A DNA stretch of 64,000 nucleotides, taken from contig JACKIC010000002.1 in the NCBI GenBank assembly GCA_020638655.1, forward strand, positions 310,001-374,000, read 5' to 3'. A model generated the notes under the pieces. That model was not told the origin of the DNA, searched no databases, and saw only the letters and a list, made by a program, of their open reading frames with translations. Source of the stretch: Planctomycetota bacterium. GTDB taxonomy: Bacteria > Planctomycetota > UBA1135 > UBA2386. Positions 8,751-18,128 of this stretch are shown one piece after another. A program made the translations under genes and the position numbers. How positions within the stretch are numbered: the stretch's first letter is position 1; each line of letters starts with the position of its first letter.

Positions 8751-11171
8751 TCAGATGAGCCGGGCCCGCTTGCGCAGGATCCACTCGACGGCGAGCACCG
8801 CGAGCAGCAGGCCCAGCGACCAGCCGCTGTCCCAGGCCGGGCGGGTGCGCGTGTCCTCGCGGCTCTCGTAGGACTTGCGGCCGGCGAAGTCGTCCGCCAG
8901 GTCCGCCGCGTCCGCCAGGAACACGTAGCGCCCCGCACCCGCCGAGCCGCCGCTGGCGGCGGCGATGCGTTCGAGGGTCTGGCGGTCCTGGCTCGACTGG
9001 GCCATCTCGCGGTCGGGCACCTTGACGAGCACGTCCTCGCGCGCCAACACCGCGTCGTTGGGGTTCTGGTTGGCGAACACCAGGAAGCTGAACGCGCCGG
9101 CGTCGGCCATCGTGAAGCTGGCCTGATACATGCCGGGTTCGCCCGGCACCGCGCGCAGCAGCCGGCGCTCGGTCTCGTTGCGGTCGTTGCGCAGGAAGAT
9201 CGGCTGCTCCTGCGCGGTCGCGGGCTGCAGCTCGGCGTCCTGCAGCCGCAGGTGCACGCGCACCTTGTCGCCCGTCTCGAGCATGTTCTTGTCGACGGTC
9301 AGTTCGAGCAGGTCGTTGCGCCGCTGCAGCCGGCCCTGGGCGAGGTAGCGCACGACGTTGCGCCAGAACGCGTCCATGTAGGTCTCGGCGTACGGGTCGC
9401 GCCAGCGCCAGGTCTCGTCGGTGCCGAGGAAGAACGTGGTGCCGCGCGGGTAGGGGCCGACCACGGCGATCGGCCGCTTGCCGTAGGCGTTGCCGTCGGT
9501 GGGGTGGCGCAGCAGCACCGTCGCGCCGGGCTTGGCGCGCTGCACCGGGTGGTAGACGAAGAAGCCGGGCAGGCCGTCCTCCCACAGGCGCCGGTTGAAG
9601 GCCGGGTCGCGCTGCAGCAACAGGATGTCGTGCGGCTGCAGCGGGTTCTCGAGGATTGGCCGGAACTCGAACTCGCGCGACGGCGGGTTGCGTTGCAGGG
9701 TGACCGGGTCCTCGAGCACGACCGGCAGCAGGTCCTGCAGCGGCGTGTTGCGGTAGCGCTCGGGCATCGCGACGTCGCCGAACAGGAAGCCGGCGCCGCC
9801 GCCGAACTCGACGAACTTGACCAGCATCTGCAGCCAGTTGCGGATGCCCTCCTCGGTCGGCGCGATGCGCTCGGGGGCGACGTCGCCCATCAGCACGACG
9901 TGGTACTGCAGCAGTTCCTTCTCGGTGCGCGGGATGTCGCGCAGCGGCGGCAGCTCCTTGCTGTGCTCCTGCTCGAAGCGCGGGCTGGCGTCGAACAGCA
10001 CCGCTTGCATCAGGATGCTCGGGTCGACGCGCTTGAGGCTGTTCTTGATGTAGCGGTATTCCCAGCGCGGCCGCTCCTCGACGTAGAGCACCTTGATGCG
10101 CTCGTCGTTGACGCGCAGGAAACGCACGTCGCTGTTGTCGTCGACCTGGCTCTCCGCGGCGTCGGGCACCAGCTTGAACCGCAAGGTCCAGTCGCCGGCC
10201 TCCTGGAACGCGAAGAACACGCGCACCTTGCTGCTCTCGCCGTCGGGCGGCAACTCGCCGGTGGCCGTCGCCAGCGGCGCGAACGGCCCGCCGTCGCGCG
10301 AGCCTTCGAGCTCGACGCGGGCGCGCTTGCCGCCCAGGCCCTCGGCGCGCAGCGTGACGTCGAAGCCGACCTCTTCCTCGCGCAGCGCCTCCTTGGGGCC
10401 CGGCGGCCCGATGATCCACGCGTTGCGCGGCGGCTGCGGGTCGCCGACGCCGACGGTGAACACCGGGATGCCGCGCAGCCCGTAGGTGCGGGCCACTTCG
10501 ACGGGCTCGAGCCCGCCGTTGTTGCGGCCGTCGGAGACCAGGATCACCGCGTCGAGGTTGGCCGAGCCGGCGGCGCCGAGGTGCAGGTCGAGCGCGTCGC
10601 CGAGCGTGGTGCGGTTGCCGTTGGCGGTGAGTTCGTCGAGGCCGCGGATCGGCGACGGCTTGCGCTGCACGCGGAACAGCCGCACGTCGTGGGTCGCGGC
10701 GAGCTTCTCGAGCAGGCCGCCGCTCTGCCCCAGCACCTGCGTGACCAGTTCGCGGCGGGTCAGCGTGCCGAGGTCGGCGTTGCCGATGAGCTTGCCGAGC
10801 TGGCGCGCCTCGTCCTCGTCGGGGTAGCCGTCCTTGCGCGACATGCTGGCGCTGTCGTCGACCAGCACGTGCACCTGGTTCTGGGTCTTGCGGTAGGTGG
10901 TGACCTCGAAGACGGGTTGGAACAGCAGCACGCAGGCGATCGCGATGGCGAGCCAGCGCAGCACCGACAACACGGTGCGCGTCGGTCGTTCGAGCCGGCT
11001 CAGGCCCGAGTACGACCACCACGCGAACAGCACCGTCGCCGGGATCACGATCAGCGCCAGCACCCACAGCGGCGGCGCGTTGGCGAACCGGAACACCTCC
11101 TCGACGTAGGTCGACGATTCGGGGTCCTGGAGCAGCGGTGTCGGCGCGAACATGGTCATCGTGGGCAGCAC
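8751..11171 (-). CDS. VWA domain protein with glutamine-amidotransferase-like region, membrane anchored
   Basis: 806 residues. Two hydrophobic segments (about 35-53 and 69-86) are followed by a von Willebrand A domain that starts at residue 100. Its MIDAS motif is intact: D105-x-S107-x-S109 in HVLVDDSASMS. Downstream are immunoglobulin-like regions and, at about 400-500, a class-I glutamine-amidotransferase-like segment (VVLMGDVAPE, then GAGFLFGD) of the type found in these planctomycete VWA proteins. A final transmembrane helix (about 783-797) precedes a basic tail. The start is the GTG at 11171, chosen because GGAG lies six bases upstream; ATG at 11159 lacks such a site. It begins two bases after the stop of the BatA-like gene. 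A metal-dependent adhesion partner of the MoxR ATPase is inferred. Confidence 0.9.
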   Translation of the reverse strand: MLPTMTMFAPTPLLQDPESSTYVEEVFRFANAPPLWVLALIVIPATVLFAWWSYSGLSRLERPTRTVLSVLRWLAIAIACVLLFQPVFEVTTYRKTQNQVHVLVDDSASMSRKDGYPDEDEARQLGKLIGNADLGTLTRRELVTQVLGQSGGLLEKLAATHDVRLFRVQRKPSPIRGLDELTANGNRTTLGDALDLHLGAAGSANLDAVILVSDGRNNGGLEPVEVARTYGLRGIPVFTVGVGDPQPPRNAWIIGPPGPKEALREEEVGFDVTLRAEGLGGKRARVELEGSRDGGPFAPLATATGELPPDGESSKVRVFFAFQEAGDWTLRFKLVPDAAESQVDDNSDVRFLRVNDERIKVLYVEERPRWEYRYIKNSLKRVDPSILMQAVLFDASPRFEQEHSKELPPLRDIPRTEKELLQYHVVLMGDVAPERIAPTEEGIRNWLQMLVKFVEFGGGAGFLFGDVAMPERYRNTPLQDLLPVVLEDPVTLQRNPPSREFEFRPILENPLQPHDILLLQRDPAFNRRLWEDGLPGFFVYHPVQRAKPGATVLLRHPTDGNAYGKRPIAVVGPYPRGTTFFLGTDETWRWRDPYAETYMDAFWRNVVRYLAQGRLQRRNDLLELTVDKNMLETGDKVRVHLRLQDAELQPATAQEQPIFLRNDRNETERRLLRAVPGEPGMYQASFTMADAGAFSFLVFANQNPNDAVLAREDVLVKVPDREMAQSSQDRQTLERIAAASGGSAGAGRYVFLADAADLADDFAGRKSYESREDTRTRPAWDSGWSLGLLLAVLAVEWILRKRARLI

Positions 11172-11173
11172 GG

Positions 11174-13441
11174 TCAGCTCCTCCGCATCGACACGAAACG
11201 CGCCAGGGCCGCTTCCCCGAGCACCAGCAGCAGCGTGCAGAGCAGCAGGGTCGGGCCCAGCTCGCTCGAGTCGGACGGCTCCGCGGCGTCGGCGGCCGCG
11301 GGCAGGTTGGTGAGCACCCGCGGCAGCGACAGCGCCTGACGGGCCTCGTCGTGCGCGACGTAGCGCAGGTCGCCCTCGTCGGGGTCGACGTTGACCGCGA
11401 ACGGCAGCACCAGCGGCTCCTTGCCGTTGTCGCGGTCGAGCATCATCTCGACGGTGTAGAAGCCGGCGTGCTCGGTGTCGCGCAGCGTCGGCAGCTGGAA
11501 ACGGTCACCGGGCAGCGGTCGCGGTTCGCCGCCGACCGGCACCCGCGCGCCGCCGTCGCGTTCGGGCCGCTGCAGTTCGATGTTCTCGGGCCGGCCCGCA
11601 ACCGAACACGACAGCTCGGCGCCGACCGCCACCTGGAACGGATCGGTGGCCGGTAGCGCCAGCCACTTGACGATGCCGTGCAACAGCGGGAACGCGACCA
11701 TCGGGTCGTCCAGGTGATTCCAACGGTCGGCGCGGTACTCGGACGCGATCGCCGAGGTGAGGAACAGGGCCTTGCCTTCGCCGAAGTCGCGCGTGACCAG
11801 CAGCGGGCTCTGGTCGGGATCGGTCAGGTTGGCGAGCACGGTGCTGTCTTCGCGCAGCGTGCCGGCGCTGGTGCTGAACCAGCCGGTGACCGGGATCGCC
11901 TGCAGGATCTCGCGATAGACGGGCTCCTCGAACTCGGCGAAGGCCGGGTGCTCGGGGTGCAGCATCGTCGGCGTGCGCACCAGAGAACCGCCGACCTTGC
12001 CGCCGAGCGGCGTGCCCAGGCGCATCGGCATGATGCCGTCGCCGGCGGCGTAGAGGTGCAGGTTGTAGCTGTCGGGGTCGGTGCGGTCGCCGAAGCACAC
12101 GAACAGCCCGCGGCCCGCCTGCAGCGCGGCCTGCAGCGCGGCCGCGGCCTGCTGGTTGATGCGGTCGACGTCGGCGAGCACCGTGACGTCGTAGTCCTTC
12201 GGCACGGCGCGACCGCCGAGCAGCGCCAGCGCGTCGACGGCCTCGACCGCGAACGTCGGCAGCAGCGTCGGGTCGGGGTCGAGGATCGCCTCCCACAGGT
12301 AGTGGTAGCTGCGCAGCGGGTCTTCGTCGGCAGCACCGTCGACGAGCAGCACGCGCACGCGGTCGCGCACCAGCACCGTCAGGAAACGTTCGTCGTCGGC
12401 GGACAGCGCGTCGTTCTGCAGGCTGGCGCGCAGGCGGCGGCGGCCGAGCTCGCGGAACGCCACCTGGAAGTCGGCCTCGCCCTCGGCGCCCGGCGCCAGC
12501 GACACGATCTTGCGCATCGGCTCGCCGCCGTCGATCTCGAGCGTGACCTCGACGTCGACCTTGGCCTGGCCGCGGTTGCGCAGCGTGGCGACGACGTCGA
12601 CCGGCGTGCGCGCGATCGCCACGGGCTGCTCGATGCGCAGGTCGGTGATCTGCGCGTTGTCGAGCACGCCGCCGACGCGGCTGTCGGCGAACGGTCCGCA
12701 GTCGATCCAGTGCAGCTGCGCGCCCGCGAGCTTCTGCAGGCGTTCGCAGGCGTCGCGCGCCGTGTCGACGAGCTCGGCCGCGGCCGACGGTTCGCCGCTG
12801 TGCAGCGCCTTGCCGAGCGAGCGCGCCTGCAGGTCGGTGAACACGTAGATCTGCACGTCGGGGTCCTTGGCCTCCTCGAGCGCGTCGGCCACCTGCAGCA
12901 GGGCTTCGCCGAGTTCGCTCGAGGCGTCGTCGGGGCGCTGCAGCGTGAACCACTGGTTGCGCGCGGTGGCCAGGTCGAGGTCGCCGCGCACCAGGAAGCG
13001 CGGCCGCACGCCGGCGAGCACCAGCGTCACCTTGTCGGAGCGGTTCTGGTTCTGCTCGAAGCGGTCGAGCATGCGCCCGACCATCTCGCGGGCGCGTTCG
13101 AACGGGCTCGGCGCGCCGCTCTGCTGGGCGCCCATGCTGTAGCTGCCGTCGAGCACGATCACGTGGTGCACCGTGCCGCCGCCCGAGAGCAGGCCGGCGG
13201 CGCTCTGCAGCACCGGTCGGGCCACGGCCAGCGCCAGCACGATCGGCAACAGGCACCGCAGCAGGAGCAGCAGCAGGTTCTCGTTGCGGAGCCGGTTGCG
13301 CTGCTTCTGGTAGGCGCGCAGCAGGAACTCCATCGCTGCCCACGGGCGGCGCTTGTGCCGCTGCCGGTTGAGCAGGTGGATGATCAGCGGGACGGCGAAC
13401 AGCGCGGCCCCGGCCAACAGGGCTGGGTTGGTGAAGCTCAC
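11174..13441 (-). CDS. BatA-like aerotolerance-regulator N-terminal and VWA domain protein
   Basis: 755 residues. The N-terminus is the BatA-type membrane segment: MSFTNPALLAGAALFAVPLI, then HLLNRQRHKRRPWAAMEFL, with a second helix at about 55-74. A VWA domain follows with an intact MIDAS motif D98-x-S100-x-S102 (VLDGSYSMG). The long C-terminal part (about 270-755) is extracytoplasmic, with a CARDB-like stretch and an amidotransferase-like stretch, and ends with one transmembrane helix before MRRS. The GTG at 13441 is the only sensible start, one base after the preceding TAG. In the MRP branch of the MoxR family, proteins like this are the membrane partners of the AAA+ ATPase; here ATPase, DUF58 and two VWA proteins occur in the standard order. 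Substrate unknown. Confidence 0.92.
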   Translation of the reverse strand: MSFTNPALLAGAALFAVPLIIHLLNRQRHKRRPWAAMEFLLRAYQKQRNRLRNENLLLLLLRCLLPIVLALAVARPVLQSAAGLLSGGGTVHHVIVLDGSYSMGAQQSGAPSPFERAREMVGRMLDRFEQNQNRSDKVTLVLAGVRPRFLVRGDLDLATARNQWFTLQRPDDASSELGEALLQVADALEEAKDPDVQIYVFTDLQARSLGKALHSGEPSAAAELVDTARDACERLQKLAGAQLHWIDCGPFADSRVGGVLDNAQITDLRIEQPVAIARTPVDVVATLRNRGQAKVDVEVTLEIDGGEPMRKIVSLAPGAEGEADFQVAFRELGRRRLRASLQNDALSADDERFLTVLVRDRVRVLLVDGAADEDPLRSYHYLWEAILDPDPTLLPTFAVEAVDALALLGGRAVPKDYDVTVLADVDRINQQAAAALQAALQAGRGLFVCFGDRTDPDSYNLHLYAAGDGIMPMRLGTPLGGKVGGSLVRTPTMLHPEHPAFAEFEEPVYREILQAIPVTGWFSTSAGTLREDSTVLANLTDPDQSPLLVTRDFGEGKALFLTSAIASEYRADRWNHLDDPMVAFPLLHGIVKWLALPATDPFQVAVGAELSCSVAGRPENIELQRPERDGGARVPVGGEPRPLPGDRFQLPTLRDTEHAGFYTVEMMLDRDNGKEPLVLPFAVNVDPDEGDLRYVAHDEARQALSLPRVLTNLPAAADAAEPSDSSELGPTLLLCTLLLVLGEAALARFVSMRRS

Positions 13442-13442
13442 G

Positions 13443-14357
13443 CTACTTGCGTCGCTTGGCGCGGGCGGCCCGCGCGCTGAGGTAGGAGGTCAGCACCACG
13501 TCGAGCGGGTTGTCGTTGACGACGCGCACGTAGTCGATGCGCTGCGCCAGGCAGCCCTTCTTGATCTCTTCGGCGAAACCCTCGATCTCGGCGAGATAGG
13601 CCTCGCGCAGCGACTTGGGGTCGCACAGCAGCTCCGGCAGCTGCTCCATGCCCTCGAACAGCGTCATGCGCTCGAACGGGAACTGCACCTCGTCGCGGTC
13701 GAGCACGTGGAAGACGACGATGTCGTGGCCGCGGCTGGCGATCGCGCGCAGGCCCTTGAGCACCGCTTCGGGCTCGTCGAACAGGTCGCTGAAGATCATC
13801 ACCATGCCGCGCGAGCGCAGCTGGCTGGCCAGTTCCTGCAGCACCGCGCCGACCTTCGTCTTCTGCTTGCGCGCCTTCGCGCCCTCGAGCGCCGCAAAGA
13901 GGTTGGCGAGGCTCGCGCGCGTATTCGATGGCGGCACCTGCTTGGCGACCTTCTCGTCGAACAGCGTGAGCCCGACCGCGTCCGCCTGCTGCTGGATCAA
14001 GAACGCGAGCGACGCACACCCCGTCGCCGCATAGTCGAACTTCGACATCCCGTCGTCGTGCGCGTAGTTCATCGACTCGCTCTGGTCGAGGAACAGGTGC
14101 GCCCTCAGGTTCGTCTCCTCCTCGTACTGCTTGATCACGAACCGGTCGGACTTGCCGAAGATCTTCCAATCCAAGTGCCGCAGATCGTCGCCCGGCACGT
14201 ACTCCCGGTGCTGCGCGAACTCCACCGAGAACCCCCGGTACGGCGACTTGTGCATGCCCGTCACGAAACCCTCGACCACCAGCCGCGCACGCAGCTCCAG
14301 CCGCCCGACCTTGTCGAGCACCTTCGGATCGAGGTAGTTGGTAGGAATCTCGGTCAT
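13443..14357 (-). CDS. DUF58 domain protein (VWA-like, MoxR partner)
   Basis: 304 residues, the usual length of the soluble DUF58 proteins encoded next to MoxR ATPases. The DUF58 signature is clear at about 47-70: EFAQHREYVPGDDLRHLDWK. The VWA-like fold follows, with MIDAS residues D91-x-S93-x-S95 in LFLDQSESM. ATG 14357 is chosen; a TTG one codon upstream is less likely. It is separated from the moxR stop by about 360 bases of repetitive non-coding DNA, so it may have its own promoter or a long leader. The stop (TAG) lies one base before the GTG of the BatA-like gene, so translation is probably coupled. The protein is expected to be cytoplasmic and to bridge the ATPase to the membrane VWA proteins. 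Confidence 0.95.
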   Translation of the reverse strand: MTEIPTNYLDPKVLDKVGRLELRARLVVEGFVTGMHKSPYRGFSVEFAQHREYVPGDDLRHLDWKIFGKSDRFVIKQYEEETNLRAHLFLDQSESMNYAHDDGMSKFDYAATGCASLAFLIQQQADAVGLTLFDEKVAKQVPPSNTRASLANLFAALEGAKARKQKTKVGAVLQELASQLRSRGMVMIFSDLFDEPEAVLKGLRAIASRGHDIVVFHVLDRDEVQFPFERMTLFEGMEQLPELLCDPKSLREAYLAEIEGFAEEIKKGCLAQRIDYVRVVNDNPLDVVLTSYLSARAARAKRRK

Positions 14358-14380
14358 CAAGTCACCCGTCGGTCACGAAG

Positions 14381-14429
14381 CAGAACCGCAGAAGCAGAAC
14401 CGCAGAAGCAGAACCGCAGAAGCAGAACC
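14381..14429 (-). repeat. 14-base tandem repeat, 3.5 copies
   Basis: Unit CAGAACCGCAGAAG on the plus strand, exact copies at 14381-14394, 14395-14408 and 14409-14422, then CAGAACC. The array begins 24 bases upstream of the DUF58 start codon, so on the transcribed strand it reads as CU-rich repeats in the leader. Confidence 0.95.
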
Positions 14430-14658
14430 AGCAGCAGCAGAGGAAACAGGGTTCAGCAGCAGAACCAGCAGAGAGAGAAGAGGGGAGGAAGCAGCAGCAG
14501 CACCAGCACCAGCACCAAAGAAGAAACCACCAGCAGGCACCAGCCCCGCCACACCCCTCTCGAGGGCCCTACTCACCGCGGTTGCTCCAACCATCCATTC
14601 CTCTTCGTTTCGCCCCAACCCCGCCGGCCGTGTGCCGGCCAGCTGCCCTTGCTCGCCC

Positions 14659-14690
14659 GTGTTGTTTCCGGCCCGGCCGGCGGACAACAC
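14659..14690 (-). terminator. Hairpin downstream of moxR
   Basis: Arms begin GTGTTGT and end ACAACAC, with an inner CCGGCC/GGCCGG pairing. It directly abuts the larger stop-codon hairpin of moxR. There is no U-tract, so an intrinsic terminator role is inferred only. Confidence 0.45.
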
Positions 14691-14719
14691 AAGTTGCGCA
14701 AGGTGACTCGCGCAGGGCG

Positions 14720-15793
<1,074 letters not shown>

Positions 15794-15819
15794 GTTTCGA
15801 AAGGAGGGGTCTGCTGGGG

Positions 15820-15847
15820 TTTGCCCGTCTGGATTTACCCGTCAGGA
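15820..15847. repeat. 14-base tandem repeat, two copies
   Basis: TTTGCCCGTCTGGA (15820-15833) followed by TTTACCCGTCAGGA (15834-15847), two mismatches. It lies 27 bases upstream of the moxR start. Confidence 0.7.
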
Positions 15848-15906
15848 ATCGTGGTGCCGACTGCGGCCGCCGCGAGGCGCATACGTAGGCGGCACCGGAG
15901 TGGTGG

Positions 15907-15930
15907 GGTCGGGCTTGGGGAATCCCGACC
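15907..15930 (-). terminator. Hairpin downstream of the FtsB/DivIC-like gene
   Basis: Perfect seven-base arms GGTCGGG and CCCGACC around a ten-base loop, about 30 bases after the stop at 15961. No U-tract, so the terminator role is inferred. Confidence 0.45.
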
Positions 15931-15960
15931 AGGGCGGAGCGGACGATGGACGGCTGCGGT

Positions 15961-16326
15961 TCAACGGAACTTCCTGGGGCCGTTCGAACCCTTGGCGCCG
16001 CCGGGGTTCTCGTCGTCGGCGATCGGCGCCGGGTGCGCCGCGCAGAGCTCGGCGGGCGTCAGGCCCTGCTGGTCGATGGCCACGAGCAGCGCCTGCAGGT
16101 CGAGGTCGCGATCGCTGGCCAGGCCCAGTCGGCGCTCGGTGATCACCTTGTCCGCCTGTCGGTGCAGGTCCCCGAGGTCGGAGAGCACGCCCTGCAACTC
16201 GGTGCGTTCGCGCACCGCCGGCACCGTGTTGGAGAAGAACAGCCACAACACCACGACGAGACTCGCCAGCGCCACCCAGCGCGGGAAGGAATCGTTGGCG
16301 GCAGCTGGAGTTCGCGTCGTCGTCAT
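15961..16326 (-). CDS. Small membrane protein, FtsB/DivIC-like topology, next to enolase
   Basis: 121 residues. There is a short cytoplasmic N-terminus, one transmembrane helix at about 17-33 (WVALASLVVVLWLFFSN), then a helical coiled-coil-like segment at about 36-68 and a low-complexity acidic/basic tail. This is the size and topology of FtsB/DivIC septum proteins, and in many bacteria ftsB lies directly beside eno, as here (the enolase stop is 67 bases upstream on the same strand). Sequence similarity to FtsB is weak by eye, so division function is a hypothesis from topology plus synteny. ATG 16326 is preceded at 18 bases by a TAGGAT box. It is the next gene upstream of moxR on this strand, separated from it by a hairpin. 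Confidence 0.75.
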   Translation of the reverse strand: MTTTRTPAAANDSFPRWVALASLVVVLWLFFSNTVPAVRERTELQGVLSDLGDLHRQADKVITERRLGLASDRDLDLQALLVAIDQQGLTPAELCAAHPAPIADDENPGGAKGSNGPRKFR

Positions 16327-16344
16327 CGCTTCGCGGCGGCGCGC

Positions 16345-16350
16345 ATCCTA
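16345..16350 (-). promoter_or_regulatory. Putative -10 box for the FtsB/DivIC-like gene
   Basis: TAGGAT on the minus strand, 18 bases before ATG 16326. It fits the TANNNT pattern seen before many genes here; no clear -35 box. Confidence 0.35.
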
Positions 16351-16374
16351 GCGGACCGCGGCGCGCCGTGCATG

Positions 16375-16397
16375 GTGCGACCGAAAAACGCGGTCAC
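16375..16397 (-). terminator. Hairpin overlapping the enolase stop
   Basis: On the coding strand GTGACCG pairs with CGGT and CAC (CG bulge) across the loop CGTTTTT. The TGA stop lies in the left arm. Candidate terminator. Confidence 0.4.
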
Positions 16398-17653
16398 AGG
16401 CCGTAGACGGCGCTGTCGCCGAGCATCTCCTCGATGCGCAGCAGCTGGTTGTACTTCGCCACGCGGTCGCTGCGGCACGGCGCGCCGGTCTTGATCTGGC
16501 CGGTGCCGGTGGCGACGGCCAGGTCGGCGATGGTCGCGTCCTCGCTCTCGCCCGAGCGGTGTGACATCACCGCGCGCATGCCGGCGCGCTTGGCCATGTC
16601 GATCGCCTCGAAGGTCTCGGTCAGGGTGCCGATCTGGTTGACCTTGATCAGGATCGCGTTGCCCGCGCCTTCCTCGATGCCGCGCTCGAGCCGGCTGGTG
16701 TTGGTCACGAACAGGTCGTCGCCGACCAGCTGCACCTCCTCGCCGATCGCCTCGGTCAGGCGCGTCCAGCCGGTCCAGTCGTCCTCGGCCATGCCGTCCT
16801 CGATCGAGAAGATCGGGAAGTCGCGGCACCACTTGGTGTAGAGGTCGACCATGCCCTTGGCGTCGAGCTTCTTGCCCTCGCCGGCCAGGGTGTACTTGCC
16901 GGCCGCGAACAGCTCGGTCGAGGCCGCGTCGAGGGCCAGGACGATGTCCGAGCCCGCCTTGTAGCCGGCCTTCTTGATCGCCGTCAGGATCACCTCGAAG
17001 GCCGCCGCGTTGCTGGCCAGGTTGGGGGCGAAGCCGCCCTCGTCGCCGACCGCGGTCATCAGCTTCTGCCGCTTGAGCTCGGCCTTGAGCGCGTGGAACA
17101 CCTCGACGCCCATGCGCAGCCCCTCGTGGAAGGAGGCGGCGCCGACCGGCATCACCATGAACTCCTGGAAGTCGACGTTGTTGTCGGCGTGCATGCCGCC
17201 GTTGAGGATGTTCATCATCGGCACCGGCAGGCGCCGCGCCTGGGCCCCGCCCAGGTAGCGATACAGCGGCATGCCGACCTCGTTGGCCGCGGCCTTGGCC
17301 GTCGCCAGACTCGCGCCGAGGATCGCGTTGGCGCCGAGCTTCTTCTTGTTGCGGGTGCCGTCGGCCTCGACCAGGACCGCGTCGACCAGGTACTGGTCCT
17401 CGGCCGGCTGGCCGACCAGGGCGTCGGCGATGGAGGTGTTGACGTTCATCACCGCCTTGAGCACGCCCTTGCCGAGGTAGCGCTTCTTGTCGCCGTCGCG
17501 CAATTCGACCGCCTCGTGGGCGCCGGTGCTCGCGCCCGAGGGCACGATCGCGCTGCCACGGGCGCCGGACTCGAGTTCGACTTCGACTTCGACCGTTGGG
17601 TTGCCGCGGGAGTCGAGGACCTCGCGACCTTGCACGTTGACGATGATGGACAT
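16394..17653 (-). CDS. eno: Enolase
   Basis: 419 residues, close to the usual 415-435. It converts 2-phosphoglycerate to phosphoenolpyruvate in the cytoplasm with two Mg2+ ions. The family hallmarks are all present: REVLDSRGNPTVEVEV at the N-terminus, the catalytic loop SGASTGAHEAVELRD, ILNGGMHADNN, GDEGGFAPN, SIEDGMAEDDW, GDDLFVTN and the C-terminal SHRSGESEDATIADLAVA with IKTGAP. ATG 17653 is the only reasonable start; the MSIIVNVQGREVLDSRG opening matches the family. No Shine-Dalgarno sequence is visible. It is followed on the same strand by a small FtsB-like membrane protein. A housekeeping glycolytic gene. Confidence 0.99.
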   Translation of the reverse strand: MSIIVNVQGREVLDSRGNPTVEVEVELESGARGSAIVPSGASTGAHEAVELRDGDKKRYLGKGVLKAVMNVNTSIADALVGQPAEDQYLVDAVLVEADGTRNKKKLGANAILGASLATAKAAANEVGMPLYRYLGGAQARRLPVPMMNILNGGMHADNNVDFQEFMVMPVGAASFHEGLRMGVEVFHALKAELKRQKLMTAVGDEGGFAPNLASNAAAFEVILTAIKKAGYKAGSDIVLALDAASTELFAAGKYTLAGEGKKLDAKGMVDLYTKWCRDFPIFSIEDGMAEDDWTGWTRLTEAIGEEVQLVGDDLFVTNTSRLERGIEEGAGNAILIKVNQIGTLTETFEAIDMAKRAGMRAVMSHRSGESEDATIADLAVATGTGQIKTGAPCRSDRVAKYNQLLRIEEMLGDSAVYGL

Positions 17654-17731
17654 TGCACGGCAAGGCTTAGCGGCGGCGCGGCGCGGGGCAAGGCTGCTCC
17701 CGACGAGGTCGGGGCGCCGCGACCGGCGGGC

Positions 17732-17941
17732 CTACGAACTACCGCGGGGCCGCGGCGCCCGATGGGCGTGGCGACGGGGCGGCGCGCCGTGGGCGGCCTG
17801 GCGCTGCTCGTCGATCGTGTCGATGTCGACGCAGCAGGCGGTGCAGCCGCTGTCGGCGCACGAGAAGTAGAAGTCGTCGGGATCGTCGATGTCGAGCAGC
17901 GACCAGCGACGGGGATGGGAATGGGGGGTGCGCGGGATCAT
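17732..17941 (-). CDS. Small cysteine-containing ORF (hypothetical)
   Basis: 69 residues beginning MIPRTPHSHPRRWSLLDI. Its middle, DDFYFSCADSGCTACCVDID, has four cysteines in a C-x5-C-x2-CC pattern within an acidic stretch, which looks more protein-like than a chance frame; the C-terminus is Arg/Pro/His-rich. ATG 17941 has no Shine-Dalgarno sequence and no clear -10 box. It stands alone between upp and eno, on their strand. A small metal-binding protein is conceivable, but the frame may not be translated. Confidence 0.35.
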   Translation of the reverse strand: MIPRTPHSHPRRWSLLDIDDPDDFYFSCADSGCTACCVDIDTIDEQRQAAHGAPPRRHAHRAPRPRGSS

Positions 17942-18128
17942 GAGGGGTGCCCCAATCGTCGCCGAACGGGGGCATGCGCGCAGCGCTTTCCACGCTTTCC
18001 ACCCTCTGACGCAGCGCCGTAACTACGGCAATAGCAGTTAGATATGCGTCATGGCGCGAGGGCCCTGTGGCCCGCCGCATTGCGGTTGTGGAAATGCGTC
18101 CCGCCGTTTCCCGGCGCCGCGCCCCGGC

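Larger units (their letters stand above)
14361..14719. other. Non-coding spacer of about 360 bases, repeat- and purine-rich, between moxR and the DUF58 gene
   Basis: No credible coding sequence is present; open frames here give only low-complexity Ala/Ser/Leu or Lys/Pro runs. From the DUF58 side it holds 3.5 tandem copies of a 14-base unit (14381-14429), then a tract to about 14530 that is purine-rich and dominated by AGCAG and ACCAGC repeats on the plus strand. The mRNA read on the minus strand would therefore carry a long CU-rich leader ahead of DUF58. Next to the moxR end are two adjacent hairpins (14659-14690 and 14691-14749). A terminator, an internal promoter or an RNA-level control element for the downstream VWA genes are all possible. 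Confidence 0.7.

Noticed and set aside
4869..11339. A plus-strand open frame of over 2100 codons
   Set aside because: It lies antisense to the PQQ propeller and VWA genes. Its translation is an Arg/Ala/Gln/His/Val-rich text without domains, a by-product of very high GC content, whereas the minus strand gives clear families.
13443..14169. An alternative reading frame inside the DUF58 gene
   Set aside because: The DUF58 frame has the RHLDWK signature and MIDAS residues; the other is Arg/Ala-rich without motifs.
14381..14530. Possible CRISPR array or coding repeat
   Set aside because: The units are only 14 bases and directly abut without spacers; no cas genes nearby and no sensible protein in any frame.
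15801..15810. AGGAGG close to the moxR start
   Set aside because: It is on the plus strand, opposite to moxR, and no plus-strand gene starts after it.
18016..18029. Small palindrome GCCGTA-AC-TACGGC in the spacer between upp and the small cysteine ORF
   Set aside because: Six-base arms about 100 bases past the upp stop, with no U-tract; too weak to call a terminator or operator.
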